A stretch of 64,000 bases of DNA from Natrinema thermotolerans DSM 11552 (GTDB lineage: Archaea; Halobacteriota; Halobacteria; Halobacteriales; Natrialbaceae): assembly GCA_000337115.1 (NCBI GenBank), contig AOIR01000036.1, positions 18,373 through 82,372 on the forward strand, given 5' to 3'. Positions 34,380-43,812 of this stretch are shown here, in pieces. The notes beneath the pieces were generated by a model. That model had not been told where the DNA came from, searched no databases, and worked only from the letters and a program-made list of their open reading frames with translations. A program made the position numbers and the translations under genes. Position 1 is the first letter of the stretch. Each line of letters starts with the position of its first letter.

Positions 34380-35036
34380 ATGGCCGGCCCGTCACGGCGG
34401 ACGCTCGCCCGTCGGCTCGAGTCGCTCGCGGACTTCGCCGACCCTTCGCCCGCCCTCGAGCAGTATCTCACCCCGGCGGAGCTGGCTGCCCACCTCTGCC
34501 ATCTCGCCGGGCTCCAGAACGATCTCGAGCGGCCGGTGATCGATCTGGGGACCGGCACCGGAATGCTCGCGATCGCGGCGTCGCTGGCCGGTGCCGACCG
34601 GGTCGCGGGGATCGACGTCGATCCGGACGCGCTCGCGCTGGCCCGGGAGAACGAACGGACCGCGCTCGAGGGCGAGGGAGCCGCCGACGGCAACGATCGA
34701 GCCATCGAGTGGCTCCGGGGGGACGTGAGCCGGCATCCGTTCGCGACGACCGGGGCGACCGTCCTCTCGAATCCGCCCTTCGGTGCCCAGCGGGGGAATC
34801 GTCACGCGGACCGGGAGTTCCTCGAGACGGCCAGCGAGATCGCCGCGGTCTCGTATACGATCCACAACGAAGGGAGCCAGGAGTTCGTCGAGTCCTACGC
34901 CGCGGACGCCGGCGGCGAGGTGACCCACGCGTTCCGGGCCGAGTTTCCGATTTCGAATCAGTTCGAGTTCCACACCGAGGCCGAGGCGACGCTCGAGGCC
35001 GAGGTCTTCCGGATCGAGTGGTCGTCTCGAGCGTAA
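34380..35036 (+). CDS. METTL5-family rRNA adenine N6-methyltransferase
   Basis: A class I SAM-dependent methyltransferase of 218 residues. The SAM-binding motif VIDLGTGTGMLAIAASLAGADRVAGIDVDPDAL occupies about residues 53-85, and the catalytic NPPFG motif (about 129-133) is the signature of N6-adenine methylation. The compact length, the N-terminal LEQYLTPAELAAHL block and the FRAEFPISNQFEFH C-terminal block match METTL5, which modifies a conserved adenine of small-subunit rRNA. It is expected to need a Trm112-like partner, which is not encoded next to it. Confidence 0.85.
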   Translation: MAGPSRRTLARRLESLADFADPSPALEQYLTPAELAAHLCHLAGLQNDLERPVIDLGTGTGMLAIAASLAGADRVAGIDVDPDALALARENERTALEGEGAADGNDRAIEWLRGDVSRHPFATTGATVLSNPPFGAQRGNRHADREFLETASEIAAVSYTIHNEGSQEFVESYAADAGGEVTHAFRAEFPISNQFEFHTEAEATLEAEVFRIEWSSRA

Positions 35037-35271
35037 TCGGTCGCCGCGGTCGCGGTCATCGCTGCCGCGAAAGGGAAACGAACTGTCGTTTGGTCGGCGG
35101 ATACCGAACCCGGAACGGGCACCGCTCTCATACTGGCAACACGGAATTTCCACGCCCTCCCCAGCCGATTCACTCGCTCCGTTCGTCGCTCGTTCATCCC
35201 TCGCGCAGTGTCGACCCGCGGTTCACCGGTGGTTCACCGCGGCCCAGCGCGCGCCACCGCAGAGGGAGAGA

Positions 35272-37125
35272 TCAGTAGCCGTTGTACGTCTCCTCGCTGG
35301 CGATGGCGACCCGCGTTCCGTCGGCCGCCGCGTAAACCGTCTCGTTCTCGCGTTCGAACGTCAGCCCGCCCGCCGTCGCCGTCTCGTTCGCGGCCGGAAT
35401 CGCCGTCGTGGCGGGCTCCGTTCCGTCCGCGGTCACTGAGAGGACGAACTCGCCGCCGTCCGAGCCGACGGTCACGTTTCGGCCGGCGATCCGGGCTTCG
35501 GCCCGCGAGTCGTTGGATTCGTGAGCGAGTCGCCGCTCCCCGCCGTCGGGCCGAAGCCAGACCTGATAGACCGTGTCGTTGCCGACCGGTTCCCAGCCGG
35601 CCCGCTCGACGTGGACGGCTTCCCGCCAGCCGGCCCCGCCGACGTAGACGGTCTCCTCGCCGGTAGCCGAGAGCCGCTGGGCGCTGACCGCCTCGAGCCA
35701 CACCTGACGGCGCTCGCTGGCGACGATCACCCCGCTCGACTCGAGGCCCTCGTCGCTCTCGATAGCCTCGATGCCGATCCCCGAGACGAGCCCGTTGGGG
35801 ACGCCCTCGACGTACTCGACCGTGTAGTCCTCGATCCGAACGGCCGTGTCGGTGGTCGCGCTCGCGTCCTCGACGACGAGGAAGTTGGCGGGGACGGCGA
35901 CGCCGGCCAACAGCGCGAGGACGCCGACCACCGCGAGGACGGCCACCTGCTTTCGGGACAGCGCCGCCAGCGAGCCGCCGTCAGCCGCTCGGTCCCGGGT
36001 ACCGCCGGCGAGTTCGCGAACCCGCTCGAGGCGGTCGTTACCGGGCCGGTCGTCGCCGTCGTCGGCGCGGGCCAACTCGAGGGGCCGGTCGATCGCGCGG
36101 TTGCCGTCCGCCGTCACGGTCGCCCCCCTCGATCCGGAGAGTAGCCCCGCGAGGCGCTCCGGGACCGCCGGCCGCTCGGAGGCGGTGATCGCCAGGGTGA
36201 CGACCAGTGCGAGGACGGCCACGACGACCACGCCCGGTCCCTGATAGAGGAGATACGTGTTCTCACCCCCGAACCAGTAGATCGCCCACAGCCCCTTCGC
36301 GAAGCCGAACAGGAGGACGGCCAGCCAGAGCCGCAGCGGGTCCGGGCGTCGTCCCCGTCGCTCGAGCAGAACGATCCCGAGGACGAACCCGATGAAAAGC
36401 CCCAGTGCGTGGCCCTGAATCGCGATGCCGGCCCACGACGGTGCCGACGGCGGACTGGGTTGGGCGGTGTAGACGTAGATCGGGTTCTGCAGTGCGGAGT
36501 AGAGGCGCAAAATTGCACCCTGAATGCCGAGCGTGGCGACGATCGTCACGATCGGGTAGTGAACGATAGCGAAGCCGGCGAAGGCAAAGACCACGCCCGA
36601 GAAGCCGATCACGGGGCCGAGCGCGAACAGGCTCGTTGCCAATCCGACCGCGATGACGGCCAGGGGAAAGCAGACGAAGGCCCGGACTCGCGGGTTCCGG
36701 TACAGCGAGCCGGCCCGTCCCGCGGCGGCATCGGCCGCCGCGTTGCCGTCGGTCGGATAGTGACCCCAGGCGTACTCGGCGAGCGGTGCGACGACGATCG
36801 TCCCGGCCAGATTGCCGATCAGGTGACTCGGCCCCGCGTGGGAGAACGACGCCGTGACCATCCCCAGCGGGTAGAAATACGACCACGTCCGGAAGGGGAT
36901 CGTCACCGGGTCGTCGAAGTCCGTGATCCCGCCCTGGACGAACAGATAGACCGCGAGAACGACGGCGATCACGAGCAGCGAGCCCCACGGCACGCCGAGG
37001 ACGAACCGCGACCGGAGGCGGTCGCGCCAGCGTCGCGCCGGCCGGTGGAGTCGCCTGACGACCGCGACCGACCCGAGCAGCGTCGCGGCGACGAGGACCG
37101 TCAACAGGGCCGCAACCGAAACCAT
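35272..37125 (-). CDS. Rhomboid-family intramembrane serine protease with C-terminal ectodomain
   Basis: A 617-residue membrane protein. The rhomboid core is N-terminal: HLIGN with conserved His and Asn (101-105), the GFSG nucleophile motif (Ser 176) and the GHALG motif with catalytic His 239, so the dyad is intact. After the core come two more membrane segments, a roughly 70-residue charged linker, one further helix near residue 405, and a C-terminal domain of about 190 residues rich in Thr, Val and Asn sequons that probably faces outside. The extra domain is unusual and may recognise substrate. The start ATG at 37125 has a TATA (37148-37155) at the right distance. Confidence 0.85.
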   Translation of the reverse strand: MVSVAALLTVLVAATLLGSVAVVRRLHRPARRWRDRLRSRFVLGVPWGSLLVIAVVLAVYLFVQGGITDFDDPVTIPFRTWSYFYPLGMVTASFSHAGPSHLIGNLAGTIVVAPLAEYAWGHYPTDGNAAADAAAGRAGSLYRNPRVRAFVCFPLAVIAVGLATSLFALGPVIGFSGVVFAFAGFAIVHYPIVTIVATLGIQGAILRLYSALQNPIYVYTAQPSPPSAPSWAGIAIQGHALGLFIGFVLGIVLLERRGRRPDPLRLWLAVLLFGFAKGLWAIYWFGGENTYLLYQGPGVVVVAVLALVVTLAITASERPAVPERLAGLLSGSRGATVTADGNRAIDRPLELARADDGDDRPGNDRLERVRELAGGTRDRAADGGSLAALSRKQVAVLAVVGVLALLAGVAVPANFLVVEDASATTDTAVRIEDYTVEYVEGVPNGLVSGIGIEAIESDEGLESSGVIVASERRQVWLEAVSAQRLSATGEETVYVGGAGWREAVHVERAGWEPVGNDTVYQVWLRPDGGERRLAHESNDSRAEARIAGRNVTVGSDGGEFVLSVTADGTEPATTAIPAANETATAGGLTFERENETVYAAADGTRVAIASEETYNGY

Positions 37126-37286
37126 ATCGCGTGGTTCGAACGGGGGCGTATAGTGATTTGCCTTCGGCGAACCGTCGGCGTTGCGTCGTCCGCCCCCGAT
37201 CTCGAGGCGGCGGTGGGACGGCCGCGGCCGACCGTACAACGGCCGCTTCGAAAGGTACAAGCGGCCGACGGTCGGACCCATACAGC

Positions 37287-37571
37287 ATGGAACTGCGGGT
37301 CACCGAGAGTACCGACGACGAACTCTCGATCGAGATCGCCGGCGAGGATCACACCTTCATGAACGTACTCAAGGGCGCCTTGCTCGAACACGACGACGTG
37401 AGCGCGGCGACCTACGACGTCAACCCTGAACAGTCGGGCGGCCAGACCGAGCCGATCCTGACGATCAAGACCGAGGGCGGGGCCGACCCCCTCGAGTGCC
37501 TCGAGGAGGCGGCGGTCACCGTCCGCGAGAAGTCGACGGCGTTTCGCGACGCGTTCGAAGCGGCGGCCTGA
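37287..37571 (+). CDS. rpoL: DNA-directed RNA polymerase subunit L
   Basis: A 94-residue subunit homologous to eukaryotic Rpb11/AC19, which dimerises with RpoD in RNA polymerase assembly. The sequence [33 protein letters not shown] carries the diagnostic HTFMN(V/L)L motif. Length and order fit archaeal RpoL exactly. It is divergent from the rhomboid gene, and the ATG at 37287 is the internal Met of a longer spurious frame. Confidence 0.92.
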   Translation: MELRVTESTDDELSIEIAGEDHTFMNVLKGALLEHDDVSAATYDVNPEQSGGQTEPILTIKTEGGADPLECLEEAAVTVREKSTAFRDAFEAAA

Positions 37572-37652
37572 AGCGGGTCGAGGACTCGATCGAACAGTCG
37601 TCACGGCCGCGTTTTCGTATCGTTTGCGACGGACCGAGAGCCGAGTCCGAAC

Positions 37653-38510
37653 TCAACACGCCACGTAGAAGACGTACACGTCGTCGTTTGGTGCGACGTG
37701 GATGTCCATTCCTTCGGCGTCGTACCCGGTACGGACGTTGTCGCCGAACTGCGAGGAGAGCAGTCCGTCGGCGATGTCGGCGGCCAGGGCCGACTCGTTT
37801 CCGTACTCCGCGAGCGAGAGGTCCGACACGACAAGCGGTGCGCCGACGACCCGAGCGTTGCCACAGTCGTGCCCGAACTCGTCGGGGTCTGCCGCGTCGG
37901 GCTCTCTGTCGTCGAACTCGGCGGCGACGAGTCCGCGGTTCCGGTGTTCCGCGAAGGCCGCCAGCCCGTCGTCGTATCGCCGCCCGTCCGAGCCGCCGCG
38001 CTCGTCCTCGAGTCGGTCGTGGATCGCGGCCTCGGTCGTCTCGAAATCCAGCCCGGCCGCTTCGTCGGCCTGGCCCGGCGCGTCGGGCGGCGAGGGCGGG
38101 CCGATCCCGGGGAGGATCGACGGCGAAACGATCCCCGTCGCGAACAGCGCGACGACGACGCCGATGACGGCGAAGACCGGCAGATAGGGCGTGGCGACCT
38201 CGAGCCAGCTCGGCGTCTCGAGGTCGCGTTCGACCCCCTCGTAGGTCTGCTCGACCCGCTCGAGGTCGGGGTTGCCACAGCGCGAACACGGCGGGGTGTT
38301 CCGGACGTGTTCCCGGCCGCAGTTCGTGCAGGCCCAGACGTAGTCCGGGCCGGTCTCGACGGTCCCCGACGGGATCGGTTCGCTGCCGCCGCGGTCGTCG
38401 GTGTCGTCGACCCGGACGATCGCCTTCTCGAAGGCGTTGTGGCCACAGTTGTCACAGGGCGGGTCGTTTTCCGCGTGCGGTTTGCCACACCGCGTACACC
38501 GCCATTTCAC
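37653..38510 (-). CDS. Double zinc-ribbon, single-helix membrane protein
   Basis: A 285-residue protein. Two zinc ribbons occupy the N-terminus: CTRCGKPHAENDPPCDNCG (about 5-23) and CTNCGREHVRNTPPCSRCG (about 61-79), each with two CxxC pairs. A membrane helix follows (about 110-126, VFAVIGVVVALFATGIV). The C-terminal 150 residues resemble a secreted CAP/SCP-like fold in part: FETTEAAIHDRLEDERG opens it and DVYVFYVAC ends it. It starts with GTG at 38510. The closest sequence is the frameshifted copy directly upstream. The ribbons are cytosolic and the tail external by this topology. Function unknown. Confidence 0.65.
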   Translation of the reverse strand: MKWRCTRCGKPHAENDPPCDNCGHNAFEKAIVRVDDTDDRGGSEPIPSGTVETGPDYVWACTNCGREHVRNTPPCSRCGNPDLERVEQTYEGVERDLETPSWLEVATPYLPVFAVIGVVVALFATGIVSPSILPGIGPPSPPDAPGQADEAAGLDFETTEAAIHDRLEDERGGSDGRRYDDGLAAFAEHRNRGLVAAEFDDREPDAADPDEFGHDCGNARVVGAPLVVSDLSLAEYGNESALAADIADGLLSSQFGDNVRTGYDAEGMDIHVAPNDDVYVFYVAC

Positions 38511-38666
38511 TGTTCGAACGGCAGGACTGCGAAGGCATAAGCGTACTGGGGAGTCGAGCGAGCGACTGCTGATCCCCGTTCGAGTTCGCCGATTCGACCC
38601 TCACCCGACGCACCGATACCGGATCCGTTGACATTCTCCAGTCGGAATCGGCGAGCGAACCGGACG

Positions 38667-39490
38667 TTAGCACGCCGCGTAGAAGACGTAGATCGATCCG
38701 TCGACGACGTGGATGTCGAGCCCCTCGCCGTCGTATCCGGTGCCGGTAACCTGATCGCTCGGGGCCATAACCACCGCGAGGTCCGCCGCGAGCGATTCCG
38801 CGTCGTCGTACTCACTCACCGAGAAGCGGACCGGTACCCTGCCGGCGGTCGGTTCGCCGCGGCAGTCGACATCGAAATCATTCGAGTCGACCGGGTCCAC
38901 TTTCCTGCCCTCGTACTCGTGGGCCACGAACGCTCGGTTGTGGTACTCCGCGTACGCCGCGAGGCCGTCGTCGTACGCCCGCGCGTATTCTCGGTCCGCC
39001 TCGAGGCGTTCGTGGACCAGTTCTTCGGTCGCCTCGAGGTCGATACCGGCCGCTTCGCCGCCGCTTCCAGGGGCATCGGGTGGCGACGGCTGGCCGATTC
39101 CGGGAAGCATCGATGGCGAGACGATTCCCTCGCAAACAGCGCCGCGATCAGGACGACGACGGCGACCACGGGTAGGTACGGTTTCGCGACTCCCAGCCAG
39201 CCCGGGACATCGAGATCGCTTTCCACGGCATCGTACGTCTGCTCGGTCTTCTCGAGGGTCGGATTGCCACAGCGCGAGCAGGGCGGATTGTGTTTGACGT
39301 GTTCACGACCGCAGTCCGTACAGGTCCAGACGTATGTCGGCCCCGTGTCGATCCCCTCGGTCGGCGACTCCCTCGCCTCGTCGCTCCCCTCTCGGACGAC
39401 CGCCTTCTCGAAGGCGTTGTGACCGCACTCGTCACAGGGCGGATCGTTTTCCGCGTGCGGTTTGCCACACCACGCACACCGCCATTTCAT
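38667..39490 (-). pseudogene. Frameshifted paralogue of the zinc-ribbon membrane protein
   Basis: Upstream tandem copy of the previous gene. From the ATG at 39490 it encodes the same two zinc ribbons (CAWCGKPHAENDPPCDECG and CTDCGREHVKHNPPCSRCG) and the membrane helix. Comparison with the intact copy shows one base missing near 39129, where the neighbour reads GATCCCCGTCG and this copy GATTCCCTCG. The rest of the protein (LPGIGQPSPPDAPG through YVFYAAC) continues in the other frame to 38667. The 3' part is otherwise intact, so the break is recent or a sequencing error. Confidence 0.8.
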
Positions 39491-39574
39491 CAACCCTATC
39501 TGTATAATAAAATAATATAAATATGCCGATAGGGGACGGTGCGGACAGATCGAACGGGAGTCGCTCGGTCCCGA

Positions 39575-40390
39575 TCAGCGCCGGACGGGAACGCCGCGCT
39601 CGTCGAGATAGGCCTTCGTCTCCTCGATGGAATACTCGTCGAAGTGGAAGATCGACGCCGCGAGCCCGGCGTCGGCACCGGCCTCGGTGAAGACGTCGTA
39701 CATGTCCTCGGGACCGCCACAGCCCGAGGACGCGATCACGGGCGTATCGACGGCGTCACAGACCGCCTCCGTCAGCGGGAGGTCGTAGCCGTCCTTGGTG
39801 CCGTCCTTGTCGATGGAGTTGACGAAGAGTTCGCCCGCACCGCGGGATTCGGCTTCGGCGGCCCACTCGAGGACGTCGATCCCGGTCCCCTCGCGGCCGC
39901 CCTTCTTGGTACACTCGAACCAGCAGGACTCGCCGTCGATCTCGACGTAGTGTTCCCCCTGCTCGTCGAAGCGCCGTCTAGCGTCGACGCTGATGACGAT
40001 ACACTGGCTGCCGAAGGCGCGTGCCCCCTCGTTGATCAGTTCGGGGCGCTCGAGCGCGCCAGTGGTGATCGAGACCTTGTCCGCGCCGGCCCGCAGGGTC
40101 TCCTTGATGTCGTCGGTCGTTCGGATCCCCCCGCCGACGGTGAGCGGGATAAAGACCTCGTCGGCGACGCGTTCGACGACGTTCAGCATCGTCTCCCGGC
40201 CGTCCGCGGAGGCGGTGATGTCGAGGAAGACGAACTCGTCTGCCCCCGCCCGGTTGTAGGCGCGGGCCATCTCGACCGGGTCGCCGGTGTATTGCAGGTC
40301 CTCGAAGTTGACGCCGGTGTAGACCGCCGGGTTCCCGTCCTCGTCGAGATCCACGTCGATACACGGGATGACGCGTTTTGTCAGTACCAT
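39575..40390 (-). CDS. hisF: Imidazole glycerol phosphate synthase cyclase subunit
   Basis: TIM-barrel enzyme that joins the ammonia made by HisH to PRFAR, forming imidazole glycerol phosphate and AICAR in histidine synthesis. The 271-residue product has the catalytic Asp in [14 protein letters not shown] (Asp 12 region), a second catalytic Asp in [16 protein letters not shown], and phosphate-binding loops GGGIRT and ASSGCGG. The start ATG at 40390 ([10 protein letters not shown]) has TTTACTAT about 30 nt upstream. It stands alone here; other his genes are not in the window. Confidence 0.95.
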   Translation of the reverse strand: MVLTKRVIPCIDVDLDEDGNPAVYTGVNFEDLQYTGDPVEMARAYNRAGADEFVFLDITASADGRETMLNVVERVADEVFIPLTVGGGIRTTDDIKETLRAGADKVSITTGALERPELINEGARAFGSQCIVISVDARRRFDEQGEHYVEIDGESCWFECTKKGGREGTGIDVLEWAAEAESRGAGELFVNSIDKDGTKDGYDLPLTEAVCDAVDTPVIASSGCGGPEDMYDVFTEAGADAGLAASIFHFDEYSIEETKAYLDERGVPVRR

Positions 40391-40533
40391 GTGGTCGTTA
40401 CCCGACCGTTCGCGCCCGGGATAGTAAAGGGGTCTGGATCGGGCGAATTCCACTCGATGGGTCGCCGTCGGCAGCGCGGCCGCTCGAGACCCGTGTCGGT
40501 GATCTTAAGCGGTCGAGCCGAGAACACGCGAGT

Positions 40534-40722
40534 ATGACGGACGACAGCGACACCGCAACGGAGGACGACACGGGAGCCGACGTCGGCCACGACCCCGCGG
40601 CCGACCGGACGACCGCACCGATGAGCGACTTCTCGGCGGGGGAAGCGCTGACCGGTGCGCTCGTCGCACTGGTCGGCATTGCGATCGCGTTCGGAATCCC
40701 GCTCCTTACGGTCGGCGTCTAG
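40534..40722 (+). CDS. Small acidic single-helix membrane protein
   Basis: A 62-residue protein: an acidic N-terminal half (MTDDSDTATEDDTGADVGHD) and one hydrophobic helix (about 38-60, ALTGALVALVGIAIAFGIPLLTVGV). It resembles short haloarchaeal membrane proteins of unknown function. It has its own ATG and converges with the ribbon-helix-helix gene with one base between the stops. Confidence 0.55.
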   Translation: MTDDSDTATEDDTGADVGHDPAADRTTAPMSDFSAGEALTGALVALVGIAIAFGIPLLTVGV

Positions 40723-40723
40723 G

Positions 40724-40954
40724 TTAGAAGACGTACTCGTCGTCGTGGCCCATCATCCCGTCGTCTTCGAAGCCGGTACCGCCGGTTCCAGCCCCCTCCT
40801 CTTCGTCCGATGGGCCGCTGGTCTTGTACGCCTTGATGCCCGTCGATAGGAGGTCCTCGATCGCCTCCTCGCGGTTGACGAACTCGCCGCGCTCGACCAT
40901 CTGGGCGATCTGCATCTCGAGGTGTTCCGGTATGGTGATCTCTACTTTCGGCAT
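40724..40954 (-). CDS. Ribbon-helix-helix DNA-binding protein
   Basis: A 76-residue CopG/Arc-type regulator. MPKVEITIPEHLEMQIAQMVERGEFVNREEAIEDLLSTGI shows the short beta strand followed by two helices that dimerise to bind DNA. The C-terminal third is acidic and glycine-rich. The strand residues KVEITI would make the base contacts. The 263-bp region upstream could include its own operator. Confidence 0.8.
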   Translation of the reverse strand: MPKVEITIPEHLEMQIAQMVERGEFVNREEAIEDLLSTGIKAYKTSGPSDEEEGAGTGGTGFEDDGMMGHDDEYVF

Positions 40955-41106
40955 CTGATTCGGCTTTCGGCGAGGGGGTATTTAGGTTTGACGGGGACTC
41001 TACACCAGTCGAAACCGATCGGTCAGGCAGCCGAAACGAGACCGCGTTTCAGTCCCACAAAACCGAGGACGCGTGTGGGATCGGCAAGCGACGGCAGTCG
41101 GATGGC

Positions 41107-41183
41107 ACTGTCTCGTACGGTTTGCTGTACCGAGTTCCCGGTGAGGACGGGCGGTCACGGCCCCACCGGCAATGGCGGACAGT
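41107..41183 (+). ncRNA. Putative structured intergenic element (three-way junction)
   Basis: A 77-base stretch with nested inverted repeats. The outer stem is ACTGTC (41107-41112) with GACAGT (41178-41183). Inside are a 6-bp hairpin GTACGG/CTGTAC with a TTTG loop (41115-41130, one G-T pair) and a longer hairpin CCGGTG + GGGC pairing with GCCC + CACCGG (41138-41169, 5-base bulge). No tRNA T-loop or anticodon arm is present. It could be a small RNA, a transcribed structural element or a short mobile repeat. Strand is not known; a plus label is arbitrary. Confidence 0.3.
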
Positions 41184-41217
41184 AGACCGTCTCAGTTCGG
41201 GGATCGAGACGACCGAC

Positions 41218-41517
41218 TCAACGGTTGCCCATCATCGAGTCGAACGCGTTCTTCAGGGTCGTACCGGGTTGGGTCAGCGTCTCCAACTGTTGGCGCATCT
41301 TGCGCTGGTTGAAGTAACTCGCGAACGCGAGGATCGTCGGGGGCCAGAGGCCGACGAACGTCCCGAGGTCGCGCTCGCCGCGGATGAAGAAGTAATACAG
41401 CGAGAGTCCGACCGAGGCGGCTGACGCGACGAACGCCGGCCCCATCGCCTGCTCGCCCATCTCTTCCGGTTCTGTGTCTGTCATTTCTCGTTCCGTTAAC
41501 TGTTGTCTACTCGCCAT
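41218..41517 (-). CDS. Small two-helix membrane protein
   Basis: A 99-residue protein with an acidic start, two hydrophobic segments (FVASAASVGLSLYYFFI and FVGLWPPTILAFASYF) and a polar tail (QLETLTQPGTTLKNAFDSMMGNR). Family not recognised. CTTAGTA about 28 nt upstream of 41517 favours that ATG; an in-frame ATG at 41484 would give an 88-residue form. Confidence 0.55.
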   Translation of the reverse strand: MASRQQLTEREMTDTEPEEMGEQAMGPAFVASAASVGLSLYYFFIRGERDLGTFVGLWPPTILAFASYFNQRKMRQQLETLTQPGTTLKNAFDSMMGNR

Positions 41518-41816
41518 GCGATCGTACCCTCGGCGAGACCGTACTAAGGGATGGCGAGGGTTTCGACGGAAACTATCGAGTTGCAGTCACGCCGCGACCG
41601 TTTCGATCAGTTTCGACCCCGCTCCCGTCTCGGGAATATTGCCTTTTTCGAGCGACAGCCTGTCGGCACCGACCCGCTCTCGAGTCTCGGCTCGAGTCAC
41701 CGATCGACGACGGATCGGTGACCGGCCGACGCTGTCCGGCCGCAGCCGCGACGGTCATCCGCGGGGACGGCGATCGATGGCGTCACATCTACGTCCGTTC
41801 GACCGTACGGACGGAT

Positions 41817-42413
41817 ATGGACGCGACCGACGTCACGGATCTCTATCAGGAATTCGGCGACGAACGGCTGCCGCCGGGACAGCGCGAAACGACCGCCTTC
41901 CCGGTCCTCTCGAAGAGCGGGACGCCCGACTGGGACCCGGAGACCTGGGAGTTCACCGTCACCGGCGCAGTCGAGGAGGAACTGACCTTCTCGTGGGAGG
42001 AGTTTCGCGAACTACCGTCGGTCACACAGCGTCAGGACTTCCACTGCGTGACCGGCTGGAGCAAGTTCGACTGTTCGTTCACCGGCGTTTCCTTCCCCGA
42101 ACTCGCCGAGCAGGCCGGCGTCGACCCGGAAGCCGTCCACGTGATGTTCTCCGGGCTGGACGGCTACACTACGGATCTGCCCCTCGAGGACTGTCTGCGC
42201 GAGGAGGTCCTGTTCGCGTGGGCGTTCGACGGCGAGCCCCTGCCCGATGACCACGGCGGTCCACTCCGGGTGGTCACGCCCCACAAGTACGCCTACAAGG
42301 GTGCCAAGTGGGTCGATGGCGTCGAGTTCCTCACCGAGCCCCAGCGGGGTTACTGGGAGCGGCGTGGCTACTCCCAGACTGCGAACCCGTGGGAGGAGCA
42401 GCGATACAGCTGA
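41817..42413 (+). CDS. Sulfite-oxidase-fold molybdopterin-dependent oxidoreductase
   Basis: A 198-residue cytosolic protein with the catalytic core of the sulfite oxidase/YedY family: AFPVLSKSGTPDWDPETWEFTVTGAV, the Mo-coordinating cysteine in QDFHCVTGWS, and DLPLEDC, PLRVVTPHKYAYKGAKWVDGVEFL. No Tat signal, heme or dimerisation domain is attached, so it belongs to the short single-domain type. Substrate is unknown; methionine-sulfoxide reduction is the role of YedY (MsrP). It precedes the menaquinone genes but has separate promoter sequence. Confidence 0.85.
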   Translation: MDATDVTDLYQEFGDERLPPGQRETTAFPVLSKSGTPDWDPETWEFTVTGAVEEELTFSWEEFRELPSVTQRQDFHCVTGWSKFDCSFTGVSFPELAEQAGVDPEAVHVMFSGLDGYTTDLPLEDCLREEVLFAWAFDGEPLPDDHGGPLRVVTPHKYAYKGAKWVDGVEFLTEPQRGYWERRGYSQTANPWEEQRYS

Positions 42414-42464
42414 TCGATTCGCCAATAGTCAGGCTGAAGTCCGGCCGGTCCTGACGTGCGATCG

Positions 42465-43808
42465 ATGGATCGATCGTCGGGCGACAGTCGACTGGCGGGC
42501 GGGACGAACGGGGCCGACGGCGCTGCCGATCTCGTCAGTCGGAGCCGCGAACTCGAGGGGGTCGCTGCGGACGCGATCCTCGACGGCAGCGCCGCCGCCC
42601 GCGTCCAGTGGGCCACGCCCGACGGGCTGGAACTGGTCGGGCGAGGGATCGCAGCCGAGTTCACCGCCGGCGGAACCGGTCGCTTCGACCGACTCCGCGA
42701 CCGGGCGAACCGGGTGTTTTCCGGGCTCGTTCACGACGGACCGGAACCGGCCCGTCCGCGGGCCGTCGGCGGTGTCGCCTTCCATGACGGCCACGAGCCG
42801 ATGCCGCCCTGGACCGGGTTCCCGGCAGCGTCGTTTATCGTGCCGCGAGTGCAGGTCGTGCGGACCGACGACGGCACCTGGCTCACGGCCGTCGGCGATC
42901 GGGCCGGCGAGGCCGACGACCGACTCGAGCGCTGGCACGACCGCCTGACGGTCTCGCCGGGGACGGGGCCGAGCGGCTCGACGCCCGGCGTCGCCGCGAC
43001 CCGGCGGACGACCTCGCCAGCCGAGTGGACGACGCAGGTCGACACCGCCCTCGAGCGGATCGCTGACGGCAGGCTGCGGAAGGTCGTTCTCGCACAGGCG
43101 CTGTCGGTCGAACTCGAGGGGCCGATCGACGTCGCGGCGACCCTCGAGCGGTTGGGCCGACAGTACCCGAACTGCTATCGCTTTTCGATCGGTCACGGCA
43201 CCGGCGGCACCTTCTTTGGCGCACCGCCGGAGCGGCTGGTCTCGAAACGCGGCCAGCGCGTCGAGACCGAGGCGCTCGCCGGCTCGGTACCCCGCGGCGA
43301 GACGCCGGCCGAGGACGAGGATCACGTCGAGCGCATGCGCGGTGACGAGAAGTTCCAGCACGAACACGGGCTCGTCGTCGACGCGATCCGCGAACAGCTC
43401 GCGCCGTTTGCCCGCGACCTGACGGTCAGCGAGCAGACGATCCGCCGGCTGGCGACGATTCAGCACCTACAAACGCCGATCGAGGCGACGCTCTCGGGCG
43501 ATCGACACGTCCTCGAAATCGTCGAGGCGCTCCATCCGACCCCCGCGGTCGGCGGCGTCCCGCCGGACACGGCCTGGGAGACGATCCGCGAGACGGAGTC
43601 GTTCGACCGGGGCTGGTACGCTGCCCCGGTGGGCTGGTTCGACGCCGACGGCGACGGCGAGTTCGCGGTCGGACTCCGCTCGGGCGTCGCGACCGACGAG
43701 CAGGTCACCCTCTTTGCGGGCAGCGGCATCGTCGCCGACAGCGATCCCGACGAGGAGTGGGACGAGGTACAATTGAAGTTCCGACCGGTCCTCGACGAAC
43801 TCAGATAG
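42465..43808 (+). CDS. menF: Isochorismate synthase
   Basis: Chorismate-binding enzyme that converts chorismate to isochorismate, the first committed step to menaquinone. The C-terminal half carries the family blocks LRKVVLAQALSVELEG, ETEALAGSVPRGETP, VSEQTIRRLATIQHLQTPIEATL and LHPTPAVGGVPPDTAW, with active-site Lys and Glu visible. The protein has 447 residues. ATG 42465 is chosen; a GTG at 42456 is an alternative nearer the TATA-like AATAG. The menD start codon is 4 nt after this stop, so the two are co-transcribed. Confidence 0.9.
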   Translation: MDRSSGDSRLAGGTNGADGAADLVSRSRELEGVAADAILDGSAAARVQWATPDGLELVGRGIAAEFTAGGTGRFDRLRDRANRVFSGLVHDGPEPARPRAVGGVAFHDGHEPMPPWTGFPAASFIVPRVQVVRTDDGTWLTAVGDRAGEADDRLERWHDRLTVSPGTGPSGSTPGVAATRRTTSPAEWTTQVDTALERIADGRLRKVVLAQALSVELEGPIDVAATLERLGRQYPNCYRFSIGHGTGGTFFGAPPERLVSKRGQRVETEALAGSVPRGETPAEDEDHVERMRGDEKFQHEHGLVVDAIREQLAPFARDLTVSEQTIRRLATIQHLQTPIEATLSGDRHVLEIVEALHPTPAVGGVPPDTAWETIRETESFDRGWYAAPVGWFDADGDGEFAVGLRSGVATDEQVTLFAGSGIVADSDPDEEWDEVQLKFRPVLDELR

Positions 43809-43812
43809 ACCG

